From positions 124,001-188,000 of the forward strand of contig NC_016455.1 of assembly GCF_000235365.1 (NCBI RefSeq): a DNA stretch of 64,000 nucleotides, in the 5' to 3' direction. The stretch is from Eremothecium cymbalariae DBVPG#7215 (Eukaryota > Ascomycota > Saccharomycetes > Saccharomycetales > Saccharomycetaceae). Under the pieces are notes generated by a model, which was given only the letters and a program-made list of their open reading frames with translations, was not told where the DNA came from and made no database searches. The translations under genes and the position numbers were made by a program. Positions 1-9,513 of this stretch are shown one piece after another (position 1 is the first letter of the stretch; the number at the start of each line of letters is the position of its first letter).

Positions 1-1328
1 CAAAAGGCGCACCGCAACATGGCAATCTTTATCTCTGCGAATTCCTGCAGCTGTTGTGTTCATCGAACGCTAAAGCCATACACACACAGAACGAGAGGCC
101 CTGGATCCCTTCCCTCCACAAGGCCATCGTCTATCTACACATCCCTAGTGCCACCCTCCGATAAAAACAATTCGCTCTTCTTTGAACCCCCCGCCCCATG
201 TAATCCATACTGGGTATAAAGTACCTACATAATATATTTCCTTTATTCCCCCTACGCCTATAATCTCTCGGCTCGAAGGCCAAGAAGACGACGAATACAT
301 CGGCTCCAAGAGAAACCTCTATGCTCGAGGAGCCTCCCGCATCTCCTGTAAATACAGCTGTAGAGCCCTTCCGTGATTGTTAAGCCTCGTGGCTAATTGG
401 CTACAAACAGACCTTCTTACCTTCAACTAAAGAACGCGTACAACATTACTCACCAAACCTCAGAGGTACCAAGCCTCGAACAACGTTGTAGTTACCCCGC
501 TTGACTGCATACATACATACCATACAAACATGCTACACACATACATCTGAATCCAATAGCAAAAATAACCGAGTAGTAAAGACCGACTCTCGTCAAGGTC
601 GCATTACGGTCGTACTTTTCTTTTCCGTCTTCCCCCCGACTAAGCCAATAAGTGCGAGGCGGAAAGGGAACAGGGAAGGAGGGATTATTTTTAGCAAGCT
701 TCTTTTTTTGAAGTTGATTCCTTAGTAGTAGTTTCGAGTGAACAAAAGAGTAGTGTTGATTGATACAAGACAAGTTTAGTTAAAATTCACATTTAACGTA
801 TTTGTAAGGGAGCAGGTAGACAATCAGAGTTTCTCAAAAGGCGTGAGGGAAAACTTGCAGAGGTAAAAAAAGTAAAGTAAGGATCTACTACCGGTAACAG
901 AGTAAAAGTACAATTAGTTTGTGTGCGTGTGTGTCAACTGGCTCCAGTATAGCACGAGGTTTTAGTATTAAGTAAAGCCAGCTTGTTGTTGGTTATAAGG
1001 CAGGAAGAAAAAGCAGACGCTGAAGCAGGCTATACGAGAGGAAAGAAAGAAGGAAGGAAGATTTAGTTTTTGGTGTGGATATTTTATATGAGCAGTACAA
1101 GGGGAGGAGTTGTTTTTGCATCAAGTTTTAATTCCGTTCTTTAGTTTTTGATACTCATTTCATTTCATTTCGTTGATTAAGAGGGCCTACTTTGGACAGT
1201 TTTTATTTTCGTTATTCTGTAAATTAATAGAAAACGTAAATCGATCATACGAAGGGGACCGATCTTATACTGGACAGCAGAGCAACCGAGGGAGAAAGAG
1301 AGCAGCTTTCTATACTGCATAGGAGAAG
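1..1328. other. intergenic, upstream of RLM1
   Basis: No supported gene in 1.3 kb. Short open frames exist on both strands, but they have low-complexity composition and match nothing I know. The region is the window edge plus the promoter and leader of the MADS-box gene, with purine-rich stretches near 1040-1110 and 1290-1325. No tRNA or snoRNA signature was seen. Confidence 0.6.
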
Positions 1329-3216
1329 ATGGGTAGACGTAAAATTGCAATTGAGCCTATCACTCAAGATAGGAATAGGACAGTGTATGTTGAACAAACG
1401 CGGCTTAGCTGAGCTTGATGTTGCTTTTTAGCGATTCTAAAAGGATATTTTAACTAACGAACTATCTTCTGACAGTACTTTTATTAAACGTAAGGCAGGG
1501 CTATTTAAGAAAGCACACGAACTGGCAGTTTTATGCCAAGTTGATGTATCTGTTATCATCTTGGGGAATAATAACACTTTCTATGAATTTTCTTCTGTTG
1601 ATACCGATGACCTTCTTAAACATTATAAGCGGGCCGATTTGCCTCATGATGTGAAAACGCCTGCTGATTATGGTGATTATTTGAAGAAACCGAAGGTTGT
1701 TTTGAATGAGAAGCGCAGAAGAAAACCGATTAAGTTTGCAGGCGAATTGCCATATGATGGGTCTACTGCCCGGATTGAAAAGGTTGATGAAGAAGATTTG
1801 GACGATGAGGATGATGATGATAATGACGATGATGAGGATGATACCATAGAGCCTGAAAGCAATGAGCAGAATGACACAGTACCGTCTATAAAGATCCAGC
1901 AGCAGATCAAAGACCAGACACAGGAAGTCATTCCGCTAGAGGCTCAGACGGGGGTAGAGCAGGGTCAGGGGGAAGAACAAGAGGAAGGAGTAGATGAACC
2001 GTTTGCGAAAAGATTCAAGGTGGGTGAACCTCCAAAGTTCAATCCGCTGCAGCAACACGTTCAGAGACAGTTCCACAATTTGTATAATGCAGCCTCTTCC
2101 TTCATGGATCATCAACAAGCACAGCAGCAGCAGCAGCAACAACAACAACAACCGCAGCAGCAGCAGCAGCAACCTCAACCGCAGCAGCAGCCGCAACCGC
2201 AGCCGCAACCGCAGGCGCAGTCGCAGTCGCAAACACAGTCAGCTCGGCAGTCAGCTCAACCTACTAACGTTCATCCGCCATTTCAGAAACCATTCAATCC
2301 GTACCATTCGTCATCACACCAAGGGGGTACTCATAATGCTCCAACACCAAATACTCAACATAGTTCAAGACCTGAATCAGCTTTGAGAAGCACAGGCAGC
2401 TCTGCGGTATCCTCACTTTCACCATCCAGCTCGGCGGCTGTTTCACAAGCCCCAAACAAACAAGGCGCAAGACCTGTGTTACGAGTTCAAATCCCAACCA
2501 GCAATTCTACCGGATCTATCAAGAGCCAACCCTCATCATGTTCAAGTAACGAAGTAATTGCAGGCTCAAAGCAATCTCAGTTTACAAAAAATGGTCAACT
2601 TGAGCTCCCCAACCCGTCAAACTCTAGAAACAATACCCCGGTATCTGTCAATGCTCCAGGAATACCTGAAGTCCCAAGCATTACTGACCGACAGCGAAAT
2701 ATAGATATTATGCCGTCTGCTTCCACAGGAATGCTTTATACAACTCTTCCTTCCGCCATTACTGCTTCACCCTCAATTCAACAATACTTTGCAACGCCGT
2801 TACAACCAGCCCCAAGTGGTGCGAACACGATGGTATCCTCCTCACAGAATCCTCAGTATCAACCGTCTCAGCGACAGCTGCAGACTTTACAACAGCGAAA
2901 ACCATTGCAGGGTGATCCGTCTGTAGGCCCCATGTCTGGCACGCTGCCCTCCAAATACGTAAATGATCTGATGGTTGCCTCACCGAACGGCTCTATGGCA
3001 ATGTTTCAAGAATGGCCCTTCAACCGTTCATCTTCTGCTTCAGGACCAGCTAATCCCAATGGAGGCCCCATCCCTCTTCCGACTAATTTAAACACTAGCG
3101 GTACTGGGTTTACGCCCTATATTAATGGAGCAACTCAAACCCCATTGGGTGCAAGGTACTTTAATTTCCTCAACGAAACTCATAATGAGGAAAAGGGGAA
3201 TGATGATAAAAGTTAA
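1329..3216 (+). CDS. RLM1: RLM1/SMP1 MADS-box transcription factor (2 exons)
   Basis: MEF2-type MADS factor, the ohnolog ancestor of Rlm1, which is activated by the Slt2 MAP kinase of the cell wall integrity pathway, and Smp1. Exon 1 is 1329-1384 (MGRRKIAIEP then ITQDRNR); exon 2 is 1476-3216, giving about 598 residues. Splicing is needed to rebuild the MADS box: exon 2 resumes with TFIKRKAGLFKKAHELAVLC and runs into IILGNNNTFYEFSSVDTDDL, very close to Rlm1. An acidic run (EEDLDDEDDDDNDDDEDD) follows near residue 105, then a glutamine-rich stretch (about 215-260) and a long Ser/Thr/Pro/Asn-rich tail typical of a regulated activation domain. Lies upstream of RPS6 on the same strand, as the RLM1-RPS6A and SMP1-RPS6B pairs do in S. 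cerevisiae. Choice of RLM1 over SMP1 is by resemblance only. Confidence 0.93.
1385..1475 (+). other. spliceosomal intron in RLM1
   Basis: 91-nt intron with GTATGT donor, branch-site-like AACTAAC at 1452-1458 and CAG acceptor ending at 1475. It splits a valine codon (phase 2) inside the MADS box. The joined frame reads through ...NRTVTFIKRK, matching Rlm1. Confidence 0.92.
1785..1850 (+). repeat. GAT/GAC codon repeat in RLM1
   Basis: Imperfect GAT/GAC/GAG run that encodes the Asp/Glu-rich segment. A likely site of replication slippage. Confidence 0.7.
2113..2250 (+). repeat. CAG/CAA/CCG microsatellite (poly-Gln) in RLM1
   Basis: Mixed CAG/CAA runs interrupted by CCG encode long Gln blocks, then Pro-Gln and Ser-Gln alternation. 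Codon mixing stabilises it somewhat, but length variation between strains is likely. Confidence 0.85.
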
Positions 3217-3540
3217 CCTCCCTTAAAACATTTCCCTTTTTCACAGTAATGCGTTTTTGGTTAATATACTTTTCTAGATACGATATAGGACTCCTTACAG
3301 GTGTTTCACACATATTACTGCATTTATCTTATATAATTATACCATACCCGCGTTTCAATCCTGACATCATTCTTTTTGTGATCTACACAAAGATGACTGT
3401 CTATATATAGTTTACTTCACGACACAGTTCGCGATCTAGATCTCCATGTCTTCGCTGTCATACTAGACACTTTCAAACCTCTTCTTATACATAGTCTATC
3501 GACAATATATTAAAGCTGGCCAGATCGTCTTGTGACTGTA

Positions 3541-3566
3541 ACACCCATACACAAACCCATACACAC
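3541..3566 (+). promoter_or_regulatory. tandem Rap1 sites of RPS6
   Basis: ACACCCATACACA (3541-3553) fits the Rap1 consensus exactly and is followed at once by AAACCCATACACA (3553-3565). Paired Rap1 sites a few hundred bases upstream are the hallmark of yeast ribosomal protein promoters. Here they lie about 410-430 bp before the RPS6 ATG, on the far side of the GC-rich island. Confidence 0.85.
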
Positions 3567-3654
3567 ACAGACATATATTAATTTCACCGCGCGTTTTGTG
3601 AGTTTTCTGTACAATGTGTTTGTTTTTTCCTCTGCGTAATCCTCTTACCTTCCC

Positions 3655-3885
3655 AGCAGTAAGACCCCCGCCCCCGCGCCTCATGCTACGAAGCACACGA
3701 CTGGGTAAATTATTTCGGCCTGGAAGACGAGCCCCGGCTACCCTCTGCGTAGCCGGGGCTCGTTTTTATCTCGGCTTCCGCCTACGGGCGGAAGCTCAGC
3801 GCGCTCGAAGGGGGTGGAGACTGCCATCGGCCTGCCTAGCAGTAACCAACTGCCCTGGTTCTCTCCAGCTAGACACGCTGCGCTA
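3655..3885. other. GC-rich island with multiple hairpins (possible structured RNA)
   Basis: Perfect stems seen: 14 bp, 3728-3741 with 3749-3762 (7-nt loop), followed by T5; 9 bp, 3774-3782 with 3787-3795, closed by a TACG loop of the stable UNCG class; and a three-way junction made of TGGAGA 3815-3820 with TCTCCA 3862-3867 around CTGC 3821-3824/GCAG 3839-3842 and AACCA 3844-3848/TGGTT 3856-3860. CAGCG 3797-3801 with CGCTG 3876-3880 could close the whole. It sits between the Rap1 sites and RPS6. It may be a non-coding RNA, a cruciform-prone promoter element or chance in GC-rich DNA; the sequence alone does not decide. Confidence 0.55.
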
Positions 3886-3973
3886 AAAAATCATTTTTAT
3901 CATCACTCTTAAATTTAACGGCTCATTGAATTTAATAGTATAGAGGTATCATAGAGGAGACAAGCAACCCATA

Positions 3974-4964
3974 ATGAAGGTATGTTATAGGGTATATTAA
4001 ACAAGTACAAAACGAATATTGCCATATTGCTAGTTTAGTCATTTTTTGCCGGTTGGAGGTGCTATAAGAGACTTGATAGTCGTTAAAACTTGCCGCAGTA
4101 ATAGCATTGTTGGTTGTGAGATATAAGTCATGAAGTTAATAGCGTTCGTCTCCATATAGATAATATCTAGGTGAATGAGTGATTTGGTGGATTTGGACTA
4201 TGTTTCGGAGATTTTGTACTGTAACAGGTTTGAGACATTTGTACTAACGTAAATTACAGTTGAACATTTCTTACCCAGTTAATGGTACACAGAAGACCAT
4301 CGAGGTCGATGACGAGCACCGTGTTCGTGTCTTCTATGAAAAGAGAATTGGTCAGGAAGTTGACGGTGAAGCTGTCGGTGATGAATTCAAGGGCTACGTC
4401 TTCAAGATTGCCGGTGGTAACGATAAACAAGGTTTCCCAATGAAACAGGGTGTCTTGTTGCCAAGCAGAGTCAAGTTGTTGATGTCTAAGGGCACTTCTT
4501 GTTACAGACCAAGAAGAACTGGTGAGAGAAAGAGAAAGTCTGTCAGAGGTGCTATTGTTGGTCCAGATTTGGCTGTTTTGGCCTTGATCATTGTCAAGAA
4601 GGGCGACCAAGAAATTGAAGGTATCACCAACGAATCTGTGCCAAAGAGATTGGGTCCAAAGAGAGCTAACCACATTAGAAAGTTCTTTGGTTTGACCAAG
4701 GATGACGATGTCCGTGATTTCGTTATTAGAAGAGAAGTCAACAAAGGTGAGAAGTCTTACACCAAGGCTCCAAAGATTCAAAGATTGGTTACTCCTCAAA
4801 GGTTGCAAAGGAAGAGACACCAAAGAGCTTTGAAGATCAAGAATGCTCAAGCTCAAAGAGAGGCTGCTGCCGAGTACGCCCAGTTGTTGGCCAAGAGATT
4901 GGTCGAGAGAAAGGCTGGTAAGGCTGAAGAAAGAAAGAGAAGAGCTTCCTCTTTGAAGGCTTAA
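3974..4964 (+). CDS. RPS6: 40S ribosomal protein S6 (eS6), 2 exons
   Basis: Component of the small ribosomal subunit and target of TORC1-dependent phosphorylation. Exon 1 is ATG AAG (3974-3979); exon 2 is 4260-4964. The product is 236 residues ([11 protein letters not shown]...), the same length as S. cerevisiae Rps6 and with an intron at the same place. The C-terminus [10 protein letters not shown] keeps the phosphorylated serine pair. Codon use is strongly biased (TTG, AGA, GTC, AAG), unlike most neighbours, as expected of a highly expressed gene. The open frame antisense to it is a shadow of this bias. Confidence 0.98.
3980..4259 (+). other. spliceosomal intron in RPS6
   Basis: 280-nt intron directly after codon 2: GTATGT donor, perfect TACTAAC branch site at 4242-4248, CAG acceptor at 4257-4259. 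No snoRNA box pair was found inside. Confidence 0.97.
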
Positions 4965-5194
4965 ATTTGAAAGACAGATTTGACCGATTGCATAATTGTC
5001 TTTGTGTTTAAACTTCTATGTATCGATGTACTTTTGGGAAGACTGTGTATTGTATCCCTTCCTTGATAGTTTCTTAATTTAAAAATCAAGATATCATTAC
5101 TTATATTAGCTGTTTCAATCGCTGCTTAAATCAGTTATTACATAAATTGGGTTTTATTTAGATGGACTGGCAGTAATTTATAAATGAAAAGGAT

Positions 5195-6643
5195 TCACGT
5201 CATGGTAACAAGTTCCTCCGCGGAAGTAGGGTGGATTGCAACGCATGAATCAAAATCTGCCTTAGTGGCACCCATTTTTATAGCAACACCAAAGCCTTGT
5301 AGAATTTCAGCCGAACCATCGCCAACTATATGTAGACCCACAACTTTTTCTTCATCACCAGCGCAGATCAATTTATATCTGGTGGGTGACTTGCTTTCTA
5401 GCATGGCATAATACATACTAGTGAATTTGGAGTTATATATTTTGATGGATTCCTTCCCATACTTTTCAATTGCTTGATCCTCCGTCAAACCAATGGATCC
5501 TGCCTCAGGGTGAGCAAATATAGCAGTTGGAACATTATCAAAATCTTGTTTTTGCTTCCTGAACGAGCTTGGACCAAACAATCTGTTAGCCAACTTTCTG
5601 CCTGTTGCAATGGCTACCGGAGTGAGTTCAAGATTCCCCACAACATCTCCTAAAGAATAAATACCCTCCACATTAGTATTTTGATATTCGTCGACTATTA
5701 TTTGTTCCATCTCATTCAGCTTCACCCCAACATTTTCAAGACCGAGACCCAATAGTGTCCTACGACCAATTGTCCATATGAGAGCATCCACGTTTGTGAT
5801 ACATTTTCCAGAATCTAAACAAACAGTCAAAAGACTTGTACCCTTATCAGATTCCACTTTCTCAACATTGGAAAACTTGTGGATCTTGATGCCTTCAGCA
5901 ATATAATAATCTGTTATGGTATCTTGAATTGAGGAGTCAAATTTAGTTAATAGACCCTTATTCCTGACCACCATATGTGTTTCAGAACCCAAACCATGTA
6001 AGACACCTGCCAGTTCTGTACCGATATACCCACTGCCAACGATAACAGCTTTCTTAGGTTGCTTTTCACATTCAAAGAAACCATCAGAACTGATCCCATA
6101 TTCATACCCAGGAATGTCAATCGGAATAACCGGCTTACCACCAGTAGCAATTAATATTTTAGTAGCTGTGTACACAGATTTAGTGTTATCTGGTCTAGTG
6201 ACCTCAACCTGACCCTCCTTATTGAAGCTTGCCCATCCATGAACATAATCTACGCCCTCTTTCGCCAAATTTCTCTCATATACCCCGTTTAATCTTTTAA
6301 CATATGCATCCCTCTTAATTTTAAAAGATGCCCAATTAAATGTTAAGTTTTCCTTAGTAAGAGGAAGATTTTCAAATAAACTGTAGCAATGCGCTTGAGT
6401 CAATCGTGTGGCTAGATCAGAAGCATACCACATAACTTTCTTGGGAACACAACCAACATTCACACAAGTACCTCCCAATGCCTTTCCCTCTATCAACAGG
6501 GTCTTGGCTCCATAAGAGGCAGCTCTTCTACTTGAAGCAACACCTCCAGAACCACCACCTATCACCAAATAGTCGTAATGCTTAATGTTGTTTGACATGT
6601 TGCGGTTAATAATTGTTCGTGATGCTACGTTACCTAAACGCAT
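5195..6643 (-). CDS. GLR1: glutathione reductase
   Basis: Reduces glutathione disulphide with NADPH, in cytosol and mitochondria. 482 residues. FAD-binding GGGSGG at about 29-34, redox-active CVNVGC (Cys60, Cys65), NADPH-binding GSGYIGTEL, and the C-terminal HPTSAEE with the catalytic His. The first ATG (6643) gives a short basic leader, [16 protein letters not shown] second ATG at 6598 ([10 protein letters not shown]) would give the cytosolic form, as the S. cerevisiae gene does by leaky scanning. Convergent with RPS6, as GLR1 and RPS6A are in S. cerevisiae. Confidence 0.97.
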   Translation of the reverse strand: MRLGNVASRTIINRNMSNNIKHYDYLVIGGGSGGVASSRRAASYGAKTLLIEGKALGGTCVNVGCVPKKVMWYASDLATRLTQAHCYSLFENLPLTKENLTFNWASFKIKRDAYVKRLNGVYERNLAKEGVDYVHGWASFNKEGQVEVTRPDNTKSVYTATKILIATGGKPVIPIDIPGYEYGISSDGFFECEKQPKKAVIVGSGYIGTELAGVLHGLGSETHMVVRNKGLLTKFDSSIQDTITDYYIAEGIKIHKFSNVEKVESDKGTSLLTVCLDSGKCITNVDALIWTIGRRTLLGLGLENVGVKLNEMEQIIVDEYQNTNVEGIYSLGDVVGNLELTPVAIATGRKLANRLFGPSSFRKQKQDFDNVPTAIFAHPEAGSIGLTEDQAIEKYGKESIKIYNSKFTSMYYAMLESKSPTRYKLICAGDEEKVVGLHIVGDGSAEILQGFGVAIKMGATKADFDSCVAIHPTSAEELVTMT

Positions 6644-6979
6644 AAATAAGAACAATCAAATATCAGCGAGTGACTTTTATGTACCAAATATGCAGAATAT
6701 TTTGGTGTGCAATTATGAAAGATGAAAACTCCAGCTAATATATATAACTGAAATCGAAGTATTATTATTAATAAGATAGCATATACACGTTGGAAATGAT
6801 ACCTTTCAAGATATGCCAAGCAGGCGATAATTATAGTCAAACCACATAGTGGAGAGATAGTTAGACTTTGATAAGAATGTATATGTAATTTTAAGAATGA
6901 ATATTATATATTTCATTGGTTGATTTAGTTATTCTATAATCTTTTGAGTATATTAATTTTTATTAATTTAAATTAAAGT
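6644..6979. other. intergenic GLR1-DTR1
   Basis: AT-rich 336-bp spacer holding the GLR1 promoter. No convincing Yap1 site (TTAGTAA/TTACTAA) was seen. Confidence 0.6.
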
Positions 6980-8842
6980 TCAATTGATGCTTTTGGAACT
7001 ACGGTTTCCGTTCCTGATTAAGTAATAGATGCTTAACACTGATATTAAATCACATAAACCTAATCCAGTGAAACACCAACCAACTCCCATAGCATCGCAA
7101 AGTTTAAAAATAATGGCAGAACTGATTGCCGCAGCAATATTTCGGAAACTGTTGCTAACGGCGATAGTTCCGGCAGCTCTTTTTGGATTACTTTCAGTAA
7201 GGTAAGTCATGGTGGAATTTGAGCACCATGTCATGCCGAATGCCATGAGAAAGGAAAAGAAAAGAAGGGCAGCAACGTGGTAGTGGAGCTGTATTGCCCA
7301 TCCATAACCGATACAACCTACCATACTCACGTTTAATCCCATTATTTGAGAAAGTAACCTTTTGTAGCTAGGATATTTCTGGTCAGAATGTTTTGCGATC
7401 CAGGACTTTCTAAAGTAATCAGATGAATGACCTCCAATTATGGACCCCATCATCAATGCGACACCAGGGCACGCATAGCACGCACCGATAGCCAAATTAC
7501 TGTATCCATATTCGTTCGTCAAATAATGGGAGAAAGTAACACTGAATCCATAGTACGTCGCGAACAATAGAGCGGTACTTAAAGAACATATCGTAAGGTT
7601 TAATTCCTTACAAATATCCCAGTAAGTCTTCAAGCTAGGTTTAGGTGGCCTTGGATATAGCTTTAAGAAGAGTGGATGTTGCGAAATGGGTTTCTGAATC
7701 CCAAAATTTTTCATAAGTAATAGTTTGGGCTGATTGATCTCATCTTCATGAATACCATCTGCAAAACCACTGAGTTTCCATCGCAGATCACCGTTTCCAA
7801 CTATACAACGCAATGTCTCCGGTAAGAAGAGACACACGAGCATAAATCCGACCCCTGCCATAATGCTAGTGAAGCCAAATAACCATCTCCAGTTGTCGCC
7901 GTTCATTAAAATTATTCCGGCAATAATTGGAGCCAGCACTGGCCCAGCGTTGGGACCCAACATGAAATACGCAACGGCTTTCCCTCGATCTTTAGGGGAA
8001 GTAATATCACTAACCGTTCCTGCACCTAACGAAATAACAGAACTGGACGCAAAAGCTTGAGCTATCCTCAAAAAGTACAATGCTCCTATATTTGTGGGTA
8101 TTGAAGCAAGAAGAATATTGACAATCACATTTAGACCCATAGATATAACATATAATAATTTCCTACCACCATAGTCAGCATATATTGCCCAAAGTAATGG
8201 AGCAAAAGAAAACACAGCCATAAAAACAGATACCGTAGTGTTTATTGTTGTAGTACTGACATTGAATTCTCTCTCTAATATGGGTAATGCAGGAATATAT
8301 ATATTACCTGACATTGGGCCTAAAAACCCAATAAATATGATTACAGCAAAGATTAAACTTTGCTGTAATTTCGAAAATGCAGTGTATGGATGCTCAAGAT
8401 CAGCCTCATTAATAACAGTCGATGAATCTTTCAAGCCTAATTTAGGAATATCTCGTGATAAACTCGAATCATGCCCGCCACTATCGGAACTAGAATTATT
8501 AATATCAACTATACTGTCAAATTTCAACTTGTTATCTTCACTACCCAGCTCATGGCCAGAAAGATCATTATCTGATTCCAAGTTATTATTAACTGCTTTT
8601 TCCCTAATTGTTTCAGGATTCTTCTCGTCAAAGTTATCTAAGGAATAACTCTTTCCCTTTCCTCCACTAGATGGAGCATTCAACTCAACCGCATTCTCAT
8701 TTTCGTTGTCCAAGTAAATGTCTTCTATTATTTCTTTTCCTTGTCTGGGAGAGCTTGCACTTTCTTGATGCTTTGGCAATGACTTGGATGAAAGTTCACC
8801 TGTTGCTGATGTCTGTGAAACTTTTGCATCTTTTTCAGTCAT
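6980..8842 (-). CDS. DTR1: MFS drug:H+ antiporter, DTR1-like (DHA1 family)
   Basis: 620 residues. A long hydrophilic, Ser/Asn/Glu-rich N-terminus (about 1-160) precedes about 12 membrane segments. DHA1-family signatures include SGNIYIPALPILEREFNVS, the loop-2 motif DYGGRKLLY and GPNAGPVLAPIIAG in segment 5. The family exports drugs, weak acids or, for Dtr1, bisformyl dityrosine for the spore wall. Similarity alone cannot separate DTR1 from AQR1/QDR types; position next to RPS6 matches DTR1 (YBR180W) beside RPS6B. Slightly longer than the S. cerevisiae protein because of the N-terminus. Confidence 0.8.
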   Translation of the reverse strand: MTEKDAKVSQTSATGELSSKSLPKHQESASSPRQGKEIIEDIYLDNENENAVELNAPSSGGKGKSYSLDNFDEKNPETIREKAVNNNLESDNDLSGHELGSEDNKLKFDSIVDINNSSSDSGGHDSSLSRDIPKLGLKDSSTVINEADLEHPYTAFSKLQQSLIFAVIIFIGFLGPMSGNIYIPALPILEREFNVSTTTINTTVSVFMAVFSFAPLLWAIYADYGGRKLLYVISMGLNVIVNILLASIPTNIGALYFLRIAQAFASSSVISLGAGTVSDITSPKDRGKAVAYFMLGPNAGPVLAPIIAGIILMNGDNWRWLFGFTSIMAGVGFMLVCLFLPETLRCIVGNGDLRWKLSGFADGIHEDEINQPKLLLMKNFGIQKPISQHPLFLKLYPRPPKPSLKTYWDICKELNLTICSLSTALLFATYYGFSVTFSHYLTNEYGYSNLAIGACYACPGVALMMGSIIGGHSSDYFRKSWIAKHSDQKYPSYKRLLSQIMGLNVSMVGCIGYGWAIQLHYHVAALLFFSFLMAFGMTWCSNSTMTYLTESNPKRAAGTIAVSNSFRNIAAAISSAIIFKLCDAMGVGWCFTGLGLCDLISVLSIYYLIRNGNRSSKSIN

Positions 8843-9513
8843 CTTGTGCTATTGGAAATATTTTTATGTTCTCGCAATTACTAGTATCAATATTGTTATA
8901 GATCGCTATATTGGTTTAATATAAATGATAGGGAATCCTTAAATGTTATATCTAATAATATCTGAGGCATAAAAAATCAGGGTGTTTCATTAAAATATAG
9001 TTACTTCGGCCATATTGTGTCAAACTTATAAGTTTTTTTATTATATATACATATTTTATATCTAATTCTCTCAAAGTGCTCAGAGATGAGTCGTTTCCTC
9101 TTGTGGCTTGTGACGGTTAGAAGTCCGCGCTGTCGTTAGTTAAAACGCAATACCGTTGTGAACATAAAAGAGTCCAGTGATAATTGTGTCATCTTTCATA
9201 ATAGCCCAGTATATTCAAAGGTTCTCTACTCTTTTTGAGCGTTTATATTTAACTTCAATCTCTCAGGTTTTAAAAGTGTAAATTTTTTAAACATATGATA
9301 TACCTTGACTCACGCTACCTTACATACTCAAATTGTTTTAAGAAATTAATATATAGAAAATAGAGTGAAAATTATGCAAGGTTAAAATTAAAATGACTTT
9401 AATTCAAAATTCAAGCCTATATATAATAACAATAATGTACATTAGGATGACTGTATTTTGTGAAGTAGACAAATACTTTGTTGGATGCAAAACATTTTTA
9501 GATGCCAATAATC
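8843..9513. other. intergenic DTR1-NOG1
   Basis: 671 bp, AT-rich, between the DTR1 start and the NOG1 stop, both on the minus strand. It holds the DTR1 promoter. No clear middle-sporulation element was recognised and no further gene is supported. Confidence 0.6.

Larger units (their letters stand above)
3217..3973. other. intergenic RLM1-RPS6, contains GC-rich island
   Basis: The first part (3217-3540) is the AT-rich 3' flank of RLM1. Tandem Rap1 sites follow at 3541-3565, then a GC-rich island at about 3655-3885 with several strong hairpins, then an AT-rich stretch leading to the RPS6 start. Confidence 0.7.

Noticed and set aside
19..773. Short open frames at the left edge (about 66-93 codons)
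   Set aside because: Low-complexity Pro/Ser/Cys composition, no homology and no conserved neighbour to suggest a gene.
1677..2232. Antisense and alternate-frame open stretches over the RLM1 Asp and Gln repeats
   Set aside because: They are Ser- or Leu/Arg-rich repeat translations produced by the trinucleotide runs.
4254..4856. 200-codon open frame antisense to RPS6
   Set aside because: It follows from the biased codon use of RPS6 and has no start context, homology or own promoter.
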